Assembly: GCA_030272155.1 (NCBI GenBank)
Contig: CP126198.1
Location: 3,906,001 to 3,970,000 of the forward strand
Direction: 5' to 3'
Source: Tetradesmus obliquus
Taxonomy: Eukaryota > Chlorophyta > Chlorophyceae > Sphaeropleales > Scenedesmaceae
Length of the DNA stretch: 64,000 bases
The notes under the pieces were generated by a model. That model saw only the letters and a list, made by a program, of their open reading frames with translations. It was not told where the DNA came from and did not search any database. Shown here one piece after another: positions 43,071-60,068 of this stretch (the first letter of the stretch is position 1; the number at the start of each line of letters is the position of its first letter). Made by a program: the position numbers and the translations under genes.

Positions 43071-45668
43071 AGGGTGTCAGCTGGAGCCACTCCTGCGCCA
43101 AGTGGGTGGCTGTGATCTGGGACCGCACGCTGCGCAAGGCGCGCCACCTTGGCGTGTTTGAGGAGGAGCAGGAGGCAGCACGGGCGTATGACAGAGAAGT
43201 GGTGAAGCTGCAGGGCGCAAAGAACACCGGGCTCAACTTCAGAGACAGTGAGTGGCTAATGTTTGTCAAGTTGCTTGGGTGTTTTGGAGGCTTTACAGTG
43301 CGGCGTGCTGGTGGGGGGAATGCGGCTTCCATCTCATGCAATTCTGAGAGCTTGAGTTGAGAGTGTAAGTTCAGCGGACTGGGGTGATACTTCCTGGGCG
43401 TGTTTGAGGAGGAGCAGGAAGCGGCCGGGCGTATGACAGAGAAGTGGTGCGGCTGCAGGGCGCAAAGAACACTGGGCTCAACTTCAGAGATACTGAGTGG
43501 CTGATTTTGTGAGGCTTTGGGGTTGTTTTGGGCTTCACAGTGCAGCGTGCTTCTAGAGGAAAATGTAACTTCAACACATCGCATGCACGTTCAGAATTGA
43601 AGTTGTTAGATCAAGTGCAGCGGACTGGGGTGATACTGTTTGAGCATTGTTTGAGCAGGAGCAGGAGGCAGCGCGGGCGTATGACAGAGAAGTGGTGAAG
43701 CTGCAGGGCGGGAAGAACACCAGGCTCAACTTCAGAGACAGTGAGTGGCTGGTTTTGTTTCAGGGGTTGTTGGATGCTGCTGATTGACTGATGGGTCAGG
43801 GGTTCATTGAATTCACTGAAGTCGGCCGCATGCTGTTGAGAGCTTTCTGCATCTGCTAGGTACTGTGGTAAGTACTGGTTCAGTGCGAATTGTGCAATCT
43901 CTGTTGCAGATTGCGTGTTTTCACACTGTTGTAGGCGCGTGCAGCACGTGCTCGGTGGCTGACTGTGTATGGCTGCTGCTGCTGCTGTTGCTGCTTCCCG
44001 CATGTTTGCAGGCTTCCAGCTGTACCAGGCAGAGCTCAGCGAGGCAGCAGCAGCAACAGAAGCAGCAGCAACCGGCATTGACATAGCAGCAGCAGCTGCA
44101 GCAGCAGATCCAGGTGCAGCCAGTACTGCTGCTGCAGAGGCCGCGGGAGCTGCTGCTGCTGTTGCTGCTGAGGCTGCTGCTGCTGTTGCTAAGCCGCACA
44201 GCAGCAGCTACAGAGGTGTGAGCTGGCATGAGAGGAGCAAGCGCTGGGAGGTGAGGGGGAACTGACTGCCAAACACTTGTTGAGGACCTGCAATGATTGC
44301 TTGCTTTGTGTAGTGTTCAACTTGTGACCCCACAGCTGTGCCGCTTTGTGTACGTGTCAGCTGCAAGCGCTCGCAGGTGATAGCTCAGGCAAGCAAAGCC
44401 TTGTGCTGTCTGCGCTGACTGTGCTTGGGGGCCTAGCTTGGCAGCATTTGCGTGCTGCACGTGTTTTGAAAGGCTAACTTGGCTGCTGCTGCTGCTGCTG
44501 CTGCTGCTGCAGGCGCGTGCGTGGGGCGGCGGCAAGCAGCACTTTGTGGGCAGCTTCACCAGTGAGCTGGATGCGGCACGCGCCTACGACAAGGTGGGTT
44601 GGCTGTGATAACACAGCTTGATGCCATGGGCTGGCTGATAACATTCTGTCTGTAAAAGATCCATACAGTGATCGATAAACATAGCTTGTTGCTGCGCATC
44701 TGTGCGCACCACATCTAGTTGTTGCTGCGGCACGTGCGTATGACAAGGTGGGCCGGCTGCGGGTACACAGCTCTTGCCATCTGTACAAAATACATACAGT
44801 GATGGCTAAACGTAGCTTTTTGTTACCTTGCGTCTGTTAAGAGTCCCTGTTGCTGCACCACACCATGTACGCTACAAGCCTTGCTGCCCAATATTGTTCC
44901 TGCTGTGCCCACAGGCCATAATCAAGCTGGGCGGCACAGGCCCCAAGTCAGCCTCCCACCTCACCTTCCAATCCAGCTGCAACAAATCTGTGCATGCCTT
45001 CCCTTGTGCTGCCACTTTACCCACAGGTTATCTTCAAGCTCGGCGGCCGAGGGCCAAAGTCGGTCTCGCGCCTCAACTTCTGTTGAACCTGTCTGAAACT
45101 TCATTCCACGCCTTGCCTCCCCGCAAATGCTGTGCCCGCAGGCCATCCTCAAGCTGGGCGGTACGGGGCCAAAGTCCGCCTTTCGCCTCAACTTCTGCCA
45201 CGTTTTTGTAACACCTTTGTAACACTTCTGATCGTGTCCTCCTTCATTCTCCTGCTGTGCCCACAGGCCATCCTCAAGCTGGGCGGCACAGGGCCCTAGT
45301 CGGCCTCACGCCTTAACGTCTGATGAACCTGTCTGACAATATTCTAATGCATGCCTTCCTTTGTTCTCCTGCTCCTTTTTCCACAGGCCATCCTGAAGCT
45401 GGGCGGCACGGGCCCCAAGTCGGCCTCCCGCCTCAACTTCCCCCTGGGCGACTACAGCGCAGCAGACCTGGAGCAGCTGGCACTGCCAGGCACTGCCGGC
45501 AGCAGCAAGGTGCAGCAGCAGCAGCAGCAGCAGCAGCGCAGCCGCGGCGGGCGTGCCGGCAAGCGCAAGAGCGGCGCGGCCGCTGCTGCTGCTGCTGGTA
45601 GCGATGGTGACTCAGGGGAGGCAGCAGGCGAGGAGGCAGCAGATGCTGCTGTGGATGCTGATGCATGA
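39606..45668 (+). CDS. Transcription factor with four AP2 domains
   Basis: Likely nuclear DNA-binding regulator. Exons 39606-40346, 40537-41619, 42040-42621, 43073-43247, 44012-44250, 44513-44593, 45387-45668 join in phase to 1,060 aa. Each AP2 domain is split by introns: domain A (YKGVQYLMAERKWQAYV + VVWLSKYGSAAEAAAAHDQE), B (FKGVEYLPAEKQWQAYM + VVWLSKYGTAAEAAAAHDQE), C (QYK + GVSWSHSCAKWVAVIWD, LGVFEEEQEAARAYD), D (YRGVSWHERSKRWEV + HFVGSFTSELDAARAYDK + AILKLGGTGPKSASRLNF). A and B are close internal duplicates. Linkers are Ala-, Gln- and Ser-rich. Basic stretches (RRRKRGR, KRRKRG, GKRKSG) are possible nuclear localisation signals. Acceptors at 40537 and 42040 were chosen because they give AP2 domains of normal length. 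Confidence 0.88.
41702..41729 (+). repeat. Copy of AP2-gene exon 2 3' end
   Basis: Encodes LDKAISE followed by GTGGGA (true end 41619, GTGAGA). Within the seven shared codons the differences are all synonymous. Confidence 0.8.
43397..43746 (+). repeat. Two copies of AP2-gene exon 4 3' end
   Basis: The end of AP2 domain C (EEEQEAARAYDREVVKLQG and on) recurs at about 43397-43486 and 43645-43739. The first copy has a one-base deletion and a lost donor (GT to CT). The second keeps an open frame and the GTGAGT donor. Confidence 0.88.
44728..44752 (+). repeat. Short copy of AP2-gene exon 6 3' end
   Basis: Repeats the AARAYDK end with GTGGGC donor (true end 44593). Confidence 0.7.
44914..45386 (+). 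repeat. Four copies of AP2-gene exon 7 start with acceptor
   Basis: Copies of the AP2 domain D end (AILKLGGTGPKSASRLNF) start at 44914, 45027, 45142 and 45267, each after CCACAG or CCGCAG, before the true start 45387. Spacing is 113-125 bp. The 45267 copy has a stop in place of Lys. The 45142 copy has mostly synonymous differences and one replacement. Confidence 0.9.
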
Positions 45669-47032
45669 GGATCATTTGCTTGAGATTTGATTTGATCCAC
45701 AAATGGTCCCAGTCGCGATTGCAGTAGCGCAATCTGCGCCTTCCCCCCTCTTTCTGTGCTGTTAAATGGGGACACTCATGATTCTCACAATTGCTCATCA
45801 TACGCCCACCCAGTCTCATTGTGACCATGGAGTCACAGCGGTAGACCCTGCACGAAGGCGGTGTGCTTTTCCAAGTTGCGCAGTGCCAGTGGTTGAAGGC
45901 ATGCTGTGCAAAGAGCTGCCAGCGCCAGCACTGTGCGTCTGGTTGCGTTGTCTCCAAAAATGTGGGTCTGTGCTGTGGGTGGTGTTGGTACTGCCTTGGC
46001 AACATAACTTGTGTTGTGAGTATGCTTCAGCCGTGTCTTGCGTGGACGCATCTGCGGTTGCATGGAAACACTTGCCCTTGCATGATGCGTTTGTGCCTTG
46101 CATGAAAGCACTTGCACTTGCAGCTGCACTTGCAGGAACCAGCTGGGGGCACTTAGTGCACTGGCAGTACTGAACTCAGGGATCCCGCCGTGCAGCAAAG
46201 TTGTGCGCCGCATTGGGCTGCTGTTGCAGCTATGGGACCCCCCATTTGCATGTACGTATGAAAAGCTGCATGCGGGCACCACTGTGTGCTTTCTTGGCAG
46301 TGCAATGTGATGTTGATGTTGATGCTAACACTGGCAATTATGTTGTCTGCTGCACGTGTTCAACAAGTTGTTGCACAGACTGCATGCACTGTTGCCTGCT
46401 ACATTGCATCCCACTCCTGGTTTGAGTGGAGTATGTAGTGTATGTATGTAATGCAGCCATGGTGAGCTCTGATTTGCTCCTTTGCATTACTGTCACTGTG
46501 AGTGGTCGCACATGTTGCTGCTGTGCCTGTCAGGCGCTGCGTCCTTTTCTAGTCATCTGTGTGCAAGGTGGGTCAACTGGGATGGGGCCACTAGAGCGGC
46601 AACTGAAATCAAGCAGCACTTGCACGCATTGCTTGTTCAGTGTTTGTGCTGGCTGAATGTGTACATTCTATGCTGCTCTCTTTAGTGACGCATGACTCGC
46701 GTAATGTTACAAGGCAGACACGTGAACACATGTAACAGAACAAGACACGTGTACAACTGCCTGATGTCACTTAGGACACCTCAAAATCTGTCACTACCAT
46801 AAGCATGCAGAGGTGTGCAAGTCAATACAGCTAGCTGCGTGCAGCAGTAGCACGCTGGTTTCCTATATCATACACTTCAGGGCCATACCGGAGTCCCTGC
46901 AACAGGCACCACCTGTGACAACAACCAGACACTTCTGCGGTCAACCCCAGCCAGAGTCCAGTAGCCCTCAACAACCAAGGTTCACCAGATCTGCACCCTT
47001 TCTAGAACCGCATGCATGCATGCAGTGGAGCA

Positions 47033-47170
47033 CTGGATGAATTAGACGGCTCCAAATCCACACAGCTTCGATCTGGAAAGTATTAGACGTCTCCAACGCC
47101 AGAAAGCCGGATAGTTTTGGACGGTTTCAATGCCACACAGCTGGATAGTATCAGACAGCCTCAACCAGCA
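47033..47170. repeat. 35-bp minisatellite, four diverged units
   Basis: Units of the form TGGATAGTATTAGACGGCTC followed by CAATGCCACACAGC start near 47034, 47077, 47108 and 47143, with 60-85 percent similarity by eye. Confidence 0.75.
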
Positions 47171-48966
47171 ACACACAAAGACGCAAGACCTTTGTTCAAC
47201 TATGACGTCAAGGCAATCGCACGGGCATGTACGCATTAAATCTAGCACCCCACCATCCAATCATACCAGATGCGTGTGGACAAGAGGAAACGTGCAGCGG
47301 CATTCAACGTAACGTACGAGAACTGACCATTCAATGGTTTGTACTGTTGGTACTTGCGCTTTAGTGCTGTAGCATCGAGCCTGGCGTGGCATTGCTGTGT
47401 TTGCGTCGGTGCTGTGCTGATGTGCCCCAAAGCCCACAGGCATGGTTGCGGCTGCTTGCATGTGGGTGACCCTGCGCATGCATGCTGCTTCCAACTGAAA
47501 GCACAGTCAAGCTACGCAGACTATGCAGTAAGCGCCCACATATCCGCTGGCTCCCGCATGCAGCGGAGCAAACAACTTGAGTAGCATTGGCTGCTGCAGT
47601 GTCACTGCATTAACACAGCCACTGCTTACGGGTACAATGAAAACCCAACATCAACAGCCAGCACTGCACATGATTGTGCGTCCTGCAATAGAACGGTGCC
47701 CAAACCATCAGCTTGCGTACATCCAGCCTGGAACATCTTGCAGCTGGCGCATAGGCGCAATGAAACACAGCATACAATGGATTATGTGAGGGGCAGTGAT
47801 CTAACAACAAAGGGGGTCCAAAGAGCATGTGCGTTTGTCAAGTTGCTGATGTACACAGGGGCCAAGCCTGCATGCCTTTAGTGCATGTAAGGGGCCATTC
47901 CATCATGGCTGCTGCATGCGCCTGCAAACAGGTGCGATGCAAAAGGACGTGGCACTGCTGGCATGCACAAAGCGCCACAGGTGCCGAATCTAATCGTCAT
48001 GAGCCTAGGGTGTAATGCAATTGACGTGGTGAGGCTACACGCTAATGTGAGGCGCTGCCATGATGTGGTAGGTGTGTGCATCTGTGGGTAGCGTGAGGCA
48101 AGGCAACAACACAATGGCTGGATCATGAGGTATGCATAAGTGCTCAAGATGGGTTCCGTCGAGGCGGCTGCACATCCCAAGCAACAAACCATAGGTCATA
48201 AAACTCGCCGCAAAGCACCGCATCTGCCTGGCACCGTGACAGTGTCATGCAGCTTGTGTGCTCAGAACTCGATGCACTCAAAACACTAGTCGACAAACAC
48301 ACATCGACACCTGCAGGGCGTGCAAGGGGCTCACATGCACATGTAAAAATGTATCAAAGCTTTATACCTGTGGCTACCAACATGCAGCAATACCAGGTTC
48401 AGTCAAGACTATGCAGCATGTCAGCCGCTGTATGGCCGCAAGCACACAAGTGCGCACGCACACCATCAGGCATTAGGTACACTGCAACGGGTCCCATCAA
48501 CCGCCGCTAAATCTTTGTTCGGCCAAACATCTGCAGGGCATGCAAAAACATGGGTGCTGCAGTGCAACACACATTCAAAGGCTGACCGTAGCTTGTAGAC
48601 AAACCTTGTGGCTATGTTTGAATTTGAGTTCTATGTGTGAGCTGCTGCTCGCATTGCATACGTTTGCAAGCGTGGCCAACTATCATCAGCACACGCAACA
48701 GTCAACTCAAGGCTAAAAGCACCCATCACTCGTCACACAAGGTCTTCTTCAGCCAGCTGCTGGCAGTGAAAGCGGTACAGCTGCCGCACCCCGCTACATG
48801 TTCAAAGCAGGCCATCAACGAGCAAATCAGCATTGTGGCTGGGATCTTGACAATCTGTGTGGGGGCAGTTGCATGGAATGATATGCCATGGCAAGCTGTC
48901 CCTCAACAACAACAAACACGCACCATACAGTGCTGTTGGTACTCTTGCAACACGAAAGCATGCAGT

Positions 48967-49167
48967 GCTGTTGGCACTCTTCTGACATGCAAGCGCCCCG
49001 TGGCTTGGGAGGTACATGCACAGAATGCGACACGTTAACTGCATTGTTGTGGCAGCCATCATGCAGTAATGTTGGCACTCTTCTGAGCATGTAATCATGC
49101 AAGAGCCCAGTGGCTTGGGAGGCACACACACAGAATGCAACACATCAACTGCCATTGCTGTGGCAGC
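48967..49167. repeat. Tandem duplication of about 105 bp
   Basis: Two copies share GTTGGCACTCTTCTGA, then GTGGCTTGGGAGG, then ACAGAATGC and a GTGGCAGCC end. The copies begin near 48967 and 49072. Confidence 0.8.
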
Positions 49168-49557
49168 CAGCTAATACTCATTTCTATCAGCGTGTGATGC
49201 TGTCAATGCAAGCGAACAATGCAAACTGCCCATGCGTTGAGTGGTGTTGGCAGCACCAACATCTTTGTGACGTTGGTTGCAAGAGGAACATGCTCAAAAC
49301 AACAAAAAGGCTCAAAGCACGTTGTACGGCGTGGCAGCCAACAGTGTGTTTGTAGTACTGCAAAAAAGCTCTGCGCAGAGCAACCAACGAATGTGCGAGC
49401 AATCCAGTTATGCAACCCAAGCAGCATTTTTTTCTTCCACCAACCCACGCTGTCAGGCAGGTCGACAAATGCACCCACCGCCTTTGAGATGGGCCACACA
49501 CATGTACATGTGCCAGCATGGCATCAACCTTGCCAAACCAGCAGACGCTGGCATGCC

Positions 49558-49640
49558 TCACTTGCCTGATTCATCCGACTGCAGGCCAGGGAAGCGCAGC
49601 TCAGTGTCTGCAACACCAATGCCCCCATCAATAAGGCCCT

Positions 49641-49735
<95 letters not shown>

Positions 49736-51081
49736 TATTACGTGATGTGTGCTGCATGCATGTGATATACATGCAAGCTTACCGTTCCAGCTCTTCCTGC
49801 GCCCAGATGTTTACATACAAAGCAGGCCCTGCCTGCACGCTTCTGCATTTGCCCACCAACATCTCTCCGGCTTTGCCTGATTAGGCATTATAATGCACAT
49901 AAATCAGGGCATGTGAGCAGCAAGTCCATGACAGCGGCGGTGACGAGCCCTGCCTGCAGCCACCTGCAGAGTTGTGCCATGCCGATTGTCGCACATGTGC
50001 ATACGCAAAATTTGCGCGCATGGAAAATGCATCCAAAACAAAAACACGCACCTGCTGCCTTTCATAGAGGTTGGGCAGGCCCTTCTTCTCCCATCCCGTG
50101 AGGCGCTGGTCGCCGCCCACGCCCGGGCGGTTCTCCTGGTCCCTATCGGTGTAAAACCCTTCCACTGCGCGTGGGCACAGATGCCCTGCCCTCGGATGCA
50201 CCGGACGGCCGCAGCTGCAGAACGCTTGGCCGGGCGGGTGGCTCTTGGCTGTCGCCAGGGCGAGCATCGCTGTGCCGCGTTGACAGCTTGTCACCTTCCT
50301 GAGCTGTGGTGGCAGGGGGCTCTCCTGGTGCTGGATCCTGGGTCAGGTGGCGCTTGGCGCTTGCAGAGGTAGTGGTGTGCAGCAGCCGGTCAGCCTGCAC
50401 AAGCAGCAGCAGCAGCAGCAGCAGCAGTTGGTTGCGCATGCAACTGTCAATGCTGGGCAGTACAAGAGGCCGGGGGCCGTGGTGTGCAGCCGCCCAGCCT
50501 GCAAGAACCCATGCAAGCGGCAATAGGGGTTGGCAGGGCATGCATCTGCAATGCAATGCATACCTAGCAATGCATATGCTTGGCCAAGGCAGCCTGTGCA
50601 AGGCTCTCCTGCAGGTGGGTGAGGAATAACTCTGGATACTTGTTGTGGGCTGCGCACTGCATATTGGGGCTAGCAACTGGCGTGGGCTGGTTGCAACGAC
50701 TGCGTTGGAATGTGAGAACAGATGCAGGGGAAAGCTTGGAAGCATGCAGCATGCAGCATGTATACTCTGCCGCTGTGGAGGCAGGCCGTTTGGAACGAGA
50801 TCGACCTAGCAGTCATATAAGTGCAGATATAGAAGTGCAGTGCAGTGCAGGTGTACAAGTGCAGTGCAGTGCAGATATAGAAGTGCAGTGCAGTGCAGAT
50901 GTACAAGTGCAGTGCAGTGCAGATACAGAAGTGCAGTGCAGTGCAGATGTACAAGTGCAGTGCAGTGCAGATATCCGTGCTGCATGAGCTCACCTGCCAG
51001 ACGTTGACAGTTGGAGGCAGCGAGGGGTCGCCTGATTGCAGGAGCTCGATGGTCCTGACGAGACAACAAGTGCAACAGCAT

Positions 51082-51116
<35 letters not shown>

Positions 51117-51694
51117 TGAAGCAGCACGTCGGGAGGCTGGTTAGGACACAGCCGGCACAGTGCATGTGGGATGGCATGAGTGAACTTTCGCACGTCCGGT
51201 CAGAACGCCTCTGCTTTGATTGTTATAGTACTTGCTTGCAGTCGCCTCACATCTCCTGCATCAACAGCCCGGCAACCATCGCTGCAAGGCGCATGAAGCC
51301 ACACCGCTGCAGACAGAGCAGCTACCTCCAGCTGCCGACCCACATGGTGTGCAAGTTACAAGCCCTACACATCAAATGCACGCAAGCCTGCTTGAGCAAA
51401 TGGGCATGATGCAGTCTTGCCACTGGCTGCCAATGGCTGCCACTGATTGCCACTGGTTGCCACTTACTTGAGCCTCCTGCCGAAGGGCCCGCCTGTGCCG
51501 ATGTTCTTGCAGCAGCCCTCGCGTCCTGGTGTGCAGCAGAACCAGTTGTCATCCGGGCACAGCAGCCCGGAGCCGCAGCGGGGGCCAGCCTCCGCACCAG
51601 GCGCAGACGCAAACACGCACAGCAGCAGCAGCAGCGCAGCGGCAGCCGAGGCCAGGCCAGCCGGCAGGCTGCAGGTGGGCTTGGTGGTGTGCAT
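49558..51694 (-). CDS. Secreted Cys-rich protein of unknown function, paralogue 1
   Basis: Not recognised as any named family. Exons in transcript order: 51694-51468, 51054-50994, 50394-50295, 50164-50052, 49638-49558, joining in phase to 193 aa. The N-terminus is a clear signal peptide (basic start, run of Ala/Leu, ASAPGAEA cleavage region). The mature start has six cysteines as C-x5-C-x6-CC-x6-CC (CGSGLLCPDDNWFCC, then GREGCC), a compact disulfide pattern. Later come a TIELLQSGDPSLPPTVNVWQ block, a Pro/Thr/Ala-rich linker, the block FYTDRDQENRPGVGGD and the end LQSDESGK. An intron of 130 bp inside the exon that is single in paralogue 2 (50165-50294) is inferred because it restores the conserved frame. 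An in-frame upstream ATG exists at 51802, but the 51694 start matches paralogue 2. Confidence 0.68.
49641..49734. repeat. (CAG)31 microsatellite
   Basis: The longest pure trinucleotide tract in the window, about 94 bp. On the sense strand of paralogue 1 it is (CTG)n running into the CAG acceptor of the last exon (49638). Confidence 0.95.
50823..50973. repeat. 50-bp minisatellite in paralogue 1 intron 2
   Basis: About three units, each of two 25-bp halves: AGATATAGAAGTGCAGTGCA and AGATGTACAAGTGCAGTGCA, each followed by GTGCAG. It lies just beyond the donor of exon 2. Absent at the equivalent place in paralogue 2. Confidence 0.9.
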
Positions 51695-52445
51695 GGTTCT
51701 GAGTTTATCTTGTATTGAAATGGCAGTGGTGGTGCCTGCAGGAGCAGTTGGTGGGTGGGGAGACAGCACATCAGTTGTTGTTGAGTGAAAAGGTTGGAGC
51801 AAGCATGTGACAGCAGCAGGTACCGATTGAGGCCAACGTTGGACACTGCTGGTGGCTGAGTCAGCAAGCCAACTCAGTGGGAATGGCTAAAAATCTGCTG
51901 CTCAGGTCGCACATGCAGCGGCACTATATGCAGCTGGCATGCTCAACATCAGCAGTGTGCGTTTATACTGGCCTGTAAGCTCTTGCCACCATCACTGGCA
52001 ATGGCCCCAGACATGCATCGCAAGCTGCGCCTTGTGTCGTGCTGCTGCTGCTGCCGCTGCTGTTGCTGGCACCCAGGCATCATTTGCAGTCACACGTACC
52101 TGGTATAAGGCAGGACTTGGGGGTTGGTAGGTGTCAGGTTGTGCAGCTCAGGTGTAGGCAGCTGCAGCAACAAGTGCATGAGCAGGATGTCAGCTTGACT
52201 GGCGCTGAGTGTACATGTATGCAGACAGCCATGGCTACCCAAGGATTTCAAGCAAACACAGGAGGGGTCGTAAGAAGGCTACGGAAAGCTTCAGATGCAA
52301 CAGAACCGCGAGCTGTGCTGTGCAATGGATGCAATGTCGGAAACACCTCAAACTCACCAGACCACTTCAAGAATGACTTGTTGGCAGGAGACAGCAGAGC
52401 TAATTAGTTCGACGATGTGAGCGGCAAAGCACTCGTCTCTCAAGG

Positions 52446-52553
52446 CTTATAAGAAGTAAACGATGTTCCGGGGCCCTTCCGCCGGGCTCTCGGTTGACTC
52501 ACTCGGGAAGAGCGCCATCGCAGGAAGGCCGAAGCGCAACCGCCATCGCTGCA
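52446..52553. other. Conserved GC-rich element upstream of paralogue 1
   Basis: About 110 bp strongly similar to 60069-60183 upstream of paralogue 2. Both have a TATA-like box (CTTATAAG here), then AAACGATGTTC, and a potential hairpin GGCCC-TTCCGCC-GGGC(C). It could be a shared promoter element or a small RNA gene in plus orientation; no known RNA family was recognised. Confidence 0.6.
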
Positions 52554-57346
<4,793 letters not shown>

Positions 57347-59114
57347 TCACTTGCCAGATTCATCTGCCACCTGGAATCCAGGCGTGTCTGCCACCTCATT
57401 GCCCCTTGCAATGAGCGCCTGCAGCAGCAGCAGCAGCAGCAGCAGTAGCAGCAAAACCAGCCACTGTTAAGTGATGTGCGACATGCATTAATCGACCTTA
57501 TGCCCTCTTGCCATCTTGGCCCTAGACAGGCTTATGCAGGGTGCAGGGGCTGCTGCAAGCCGATGGCTGGCCACCAATGCACCGCGTGCTGTGAGTAGGG
57601 GCCTCTCAGTACACTTCAACCCTCTCACACGCAGCATTGCATGTAAACATGCATCACACTGCACCCCCAGCACAATTGATTGCAGCAGCACAGGACAGCC
57701 AGGCACTCAAATGAATGAATGAGCTGCGTGTGGTGTGCTCACACTTAACACCCGCGTAGGTTCAGGTAGGGGACGTGTGTGGCGATGAGGATACCTCATG
57801 CGCCTCCACGCCTCCCACCATTAGGCACCCACCTCTTGCTGCGAGTAAGCCCCTGCCACTCCTTTCTTGGCATTGCCCATCATGCGGCCGTCGCCGCCAA
57901 CCCCCGGGCGGTTTTCCACGTCCCTGTCAGCGTAGAACGCCCTGATGGGCCTGTTCAGAATGCGATTGGAGCCGTCATTCTCCACCACAGAATTCCCGGA
58001 GGGATCGAGTTTGGCCCGGCGCGTAGTGGCGTGCTGTTGCAGCAGCCGGCCGGCCTGCAAAAACGGGGGCAGGGCGTTGAATCACCATGCAGCCAACCGG
58101 TGTTGGGCATGTGAGGGAAGGCAGGCACAACGCGGGCCCTGGCGCCAGAGCGGGCTGCAGAACTTAAGTGCTTACAAAGATACATGTCTGGAAGGGCCTC
58201 TTTGCAAGCTGCAGGGGGTAGGCCTATGGTCTTTGTGTGCGCTGCGTACTGCGCAATGTTGCACACTAAAAGTTGCTGCATGAGCACTACGTTGCAAGCG
58301 CTAGATACAGCAGGGAGCAACATAGGCAAGCTGGTATGTGGTGCAATTCACGCTGATACTAGCTTGGGCCCGTGCCATGTTAGCAGCACGGTGCAGGTGT
58401 TGACATGGCTGCATGCAGCATAGCAAGGGGCAGCCCTTGAACAGCATTGTCTCTGCTGCATGAGCTCACCTGCCAGACGTTGACAGTTGGAGGCAGTGAG
58501 GGGTCGCTTGACGGCATCAGCTCGATGGTCCTGAAGTGACAAAAGGTGAGGCGTGTGCAGCAGCAGCAACAGCAGCAGCAACAGCAGCGTCAAGGAGCTT
58601 GTTCAGAGCGCAGACTGCATTGCACGGCTGAGGATGGACGCCGCTGATATGCAACATCCAAAGGGTACCTTATGACTGTTCGTCGAGGGCCACTAAACAT
58701 GGCTTGCAGCCGTTCCAGATGTGTTACACACAGCGCAGCCGTCTTTTGCAGTGCACAGAGAGGCAGGGCTGAGTGCCAGACACTTGCTGCTGTACATGCG
58801 GCAGCTAACAGTCCCGTTGCCAGCCGGACTAGCTGGCTGCCTAGTCAAAAGAAGAGAATGCCAATCAAACAGCTCTGCACACATGCTCACCGCAGCCTCC
58901 TGCCGAAGGGCCCTCCTGTGCCGATGTTCTTGCAGCAGCCCTCACGGCCTGGTGCGCAGCAGAACCAGCCGTCATCGGGGCACAGCAGACCAGAGCCGCA
59001 GCGGGGGCCAGCCTCCGCTCCAGGTGCAGACGCAATCACGCACAGCAGCAGCAGCAGCGCAGCGGCCGAGACCAGGCCGGCTGGCAGGCTGCAGGTTGGC
59101 TTGGTGGTCTGCAT
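57347..59114 (-). CDS. Secreted Cys-rich protein of unknown function, paralogue 2
   Basis: Tandem paralogue of 51694-49558. Exons in transcript order: 59114-58891, 58530-58470, 58054-57833, 57418-57347, joining in phase to 192 aa. Signal peptide and mature start match paralogue 1 almost residue for residue, with all six cysteines kept (CGSGLLCPDDGWFCC, GREGCC). The third exon is continuous here and encodes AGRLLQQHATTRRAKLDPSG up to FYADRDVENRPGVGGD. The last exon encodes EVADTPGFQVADESGK then the stop. The linker between the Cys-rich head and the RPGVGGD block is far more diverged than either. No domain family recognised; extracellular, wall or vacuolar location is inferred only from the signal peptide. 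Confidence 0.7.
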
Positions 59115-60068
59115 AGCTTTCGATGTTGTTGTTGGATTGGTAATAACACCCGTGGTTTGACCTGCAGGAATGGTTGGTTGTCATGATAAACGTACACCGT
59201 TGATGATTTTGGTCAGCCGTTCAACAACTTTGCAACAAGTTGGAGCAAGCAACGCCTCAACACACTGTGTTGTGCTGGCAGCACATCTGCACGTCGTGAT
59301 TGACGGAGGGATGTGCCAGCTGTGCAGCCTGGCACTGCTGAGCGTTGCAGCGGATGCAGCAACATATTTCTTTGACGCGCGCGTACAACCTGCACGCATT
59401 GTGATTGCCCAGAGTTGAACATACTGGCGTTTTTAAGCCAACCTTGGACACTGCTGGCGGCTGAGTCAGCAAGTCAACTCAGAGTTGGCTGATATCTGCA
59501 CCCCCAGATCACACATGCATAAGGAAGGGATGGCATGGGCAGTTTTGAGCACTGTACACTCCGTCTGGCCTTTGCAGATGTTGCCAAATGTCAACTGTTA
59601 GCCAGTCAACACCAAATTTGCCTGCAGGCAGCAGCACCTCCCGTCCTCCTGCTACTGCTGCTGCTGCTGCTCCCAGGCATCATTCCAAGCGCAACACACC
59701 TTATGCAGCGTAGAATGTTGGTAGTTGTCAGCTTGTGTGGCTTAAGATGTGGACAGCTGCAGCAAGACAGCCACAAGCAGGATGTCAGCTTGACTGGCGT
59801 CAGTCAGGTGGTTGCAAACATCCATGGCAATCCTTGACAGCAACAGGCACAGCCAGGGGTTGCAGACAGCCAATGAGTAGCAGAGATGCAAAGCAAAGAG
59901 CAGCTATGCATTGCAATTCGTTGCAAGTCATAGGCACCCCAAATCCACCAGGATGTTTCAGGTTCACTTGCTGCTCCTGTACTTGCTGGTCAGGCGATCA
60001 GGGACTAGGACACAACACAGCTAATCATATGCACGACTTGAGCTTCAAACATCTAGTGATGTGATCTA

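Larger units (their letters stand above)
45669..49557. other. Intergenic region downstream of AP2 gene
   Basis: About 3.9 kb between the ends of convergent genes with no supported exon. It contains a minisatellite (47033-47170), a tandem duplication (48967-49167) and, from about 47.9 kb, decayed similarity to 54.2-54.5 kb. A TGTAA lies near 46733. Confidence 0.45.

Noticed and set aside
49888-49953. Possible extra exon of paralogue 1 ending in a stop (AGLVTAAVMDLLLTC)
   Set aside because: The exon at 49638-49558 has a matching phase and a homologous counterpart with the same DESGK end in paralogue 2, so it is the better last exon.
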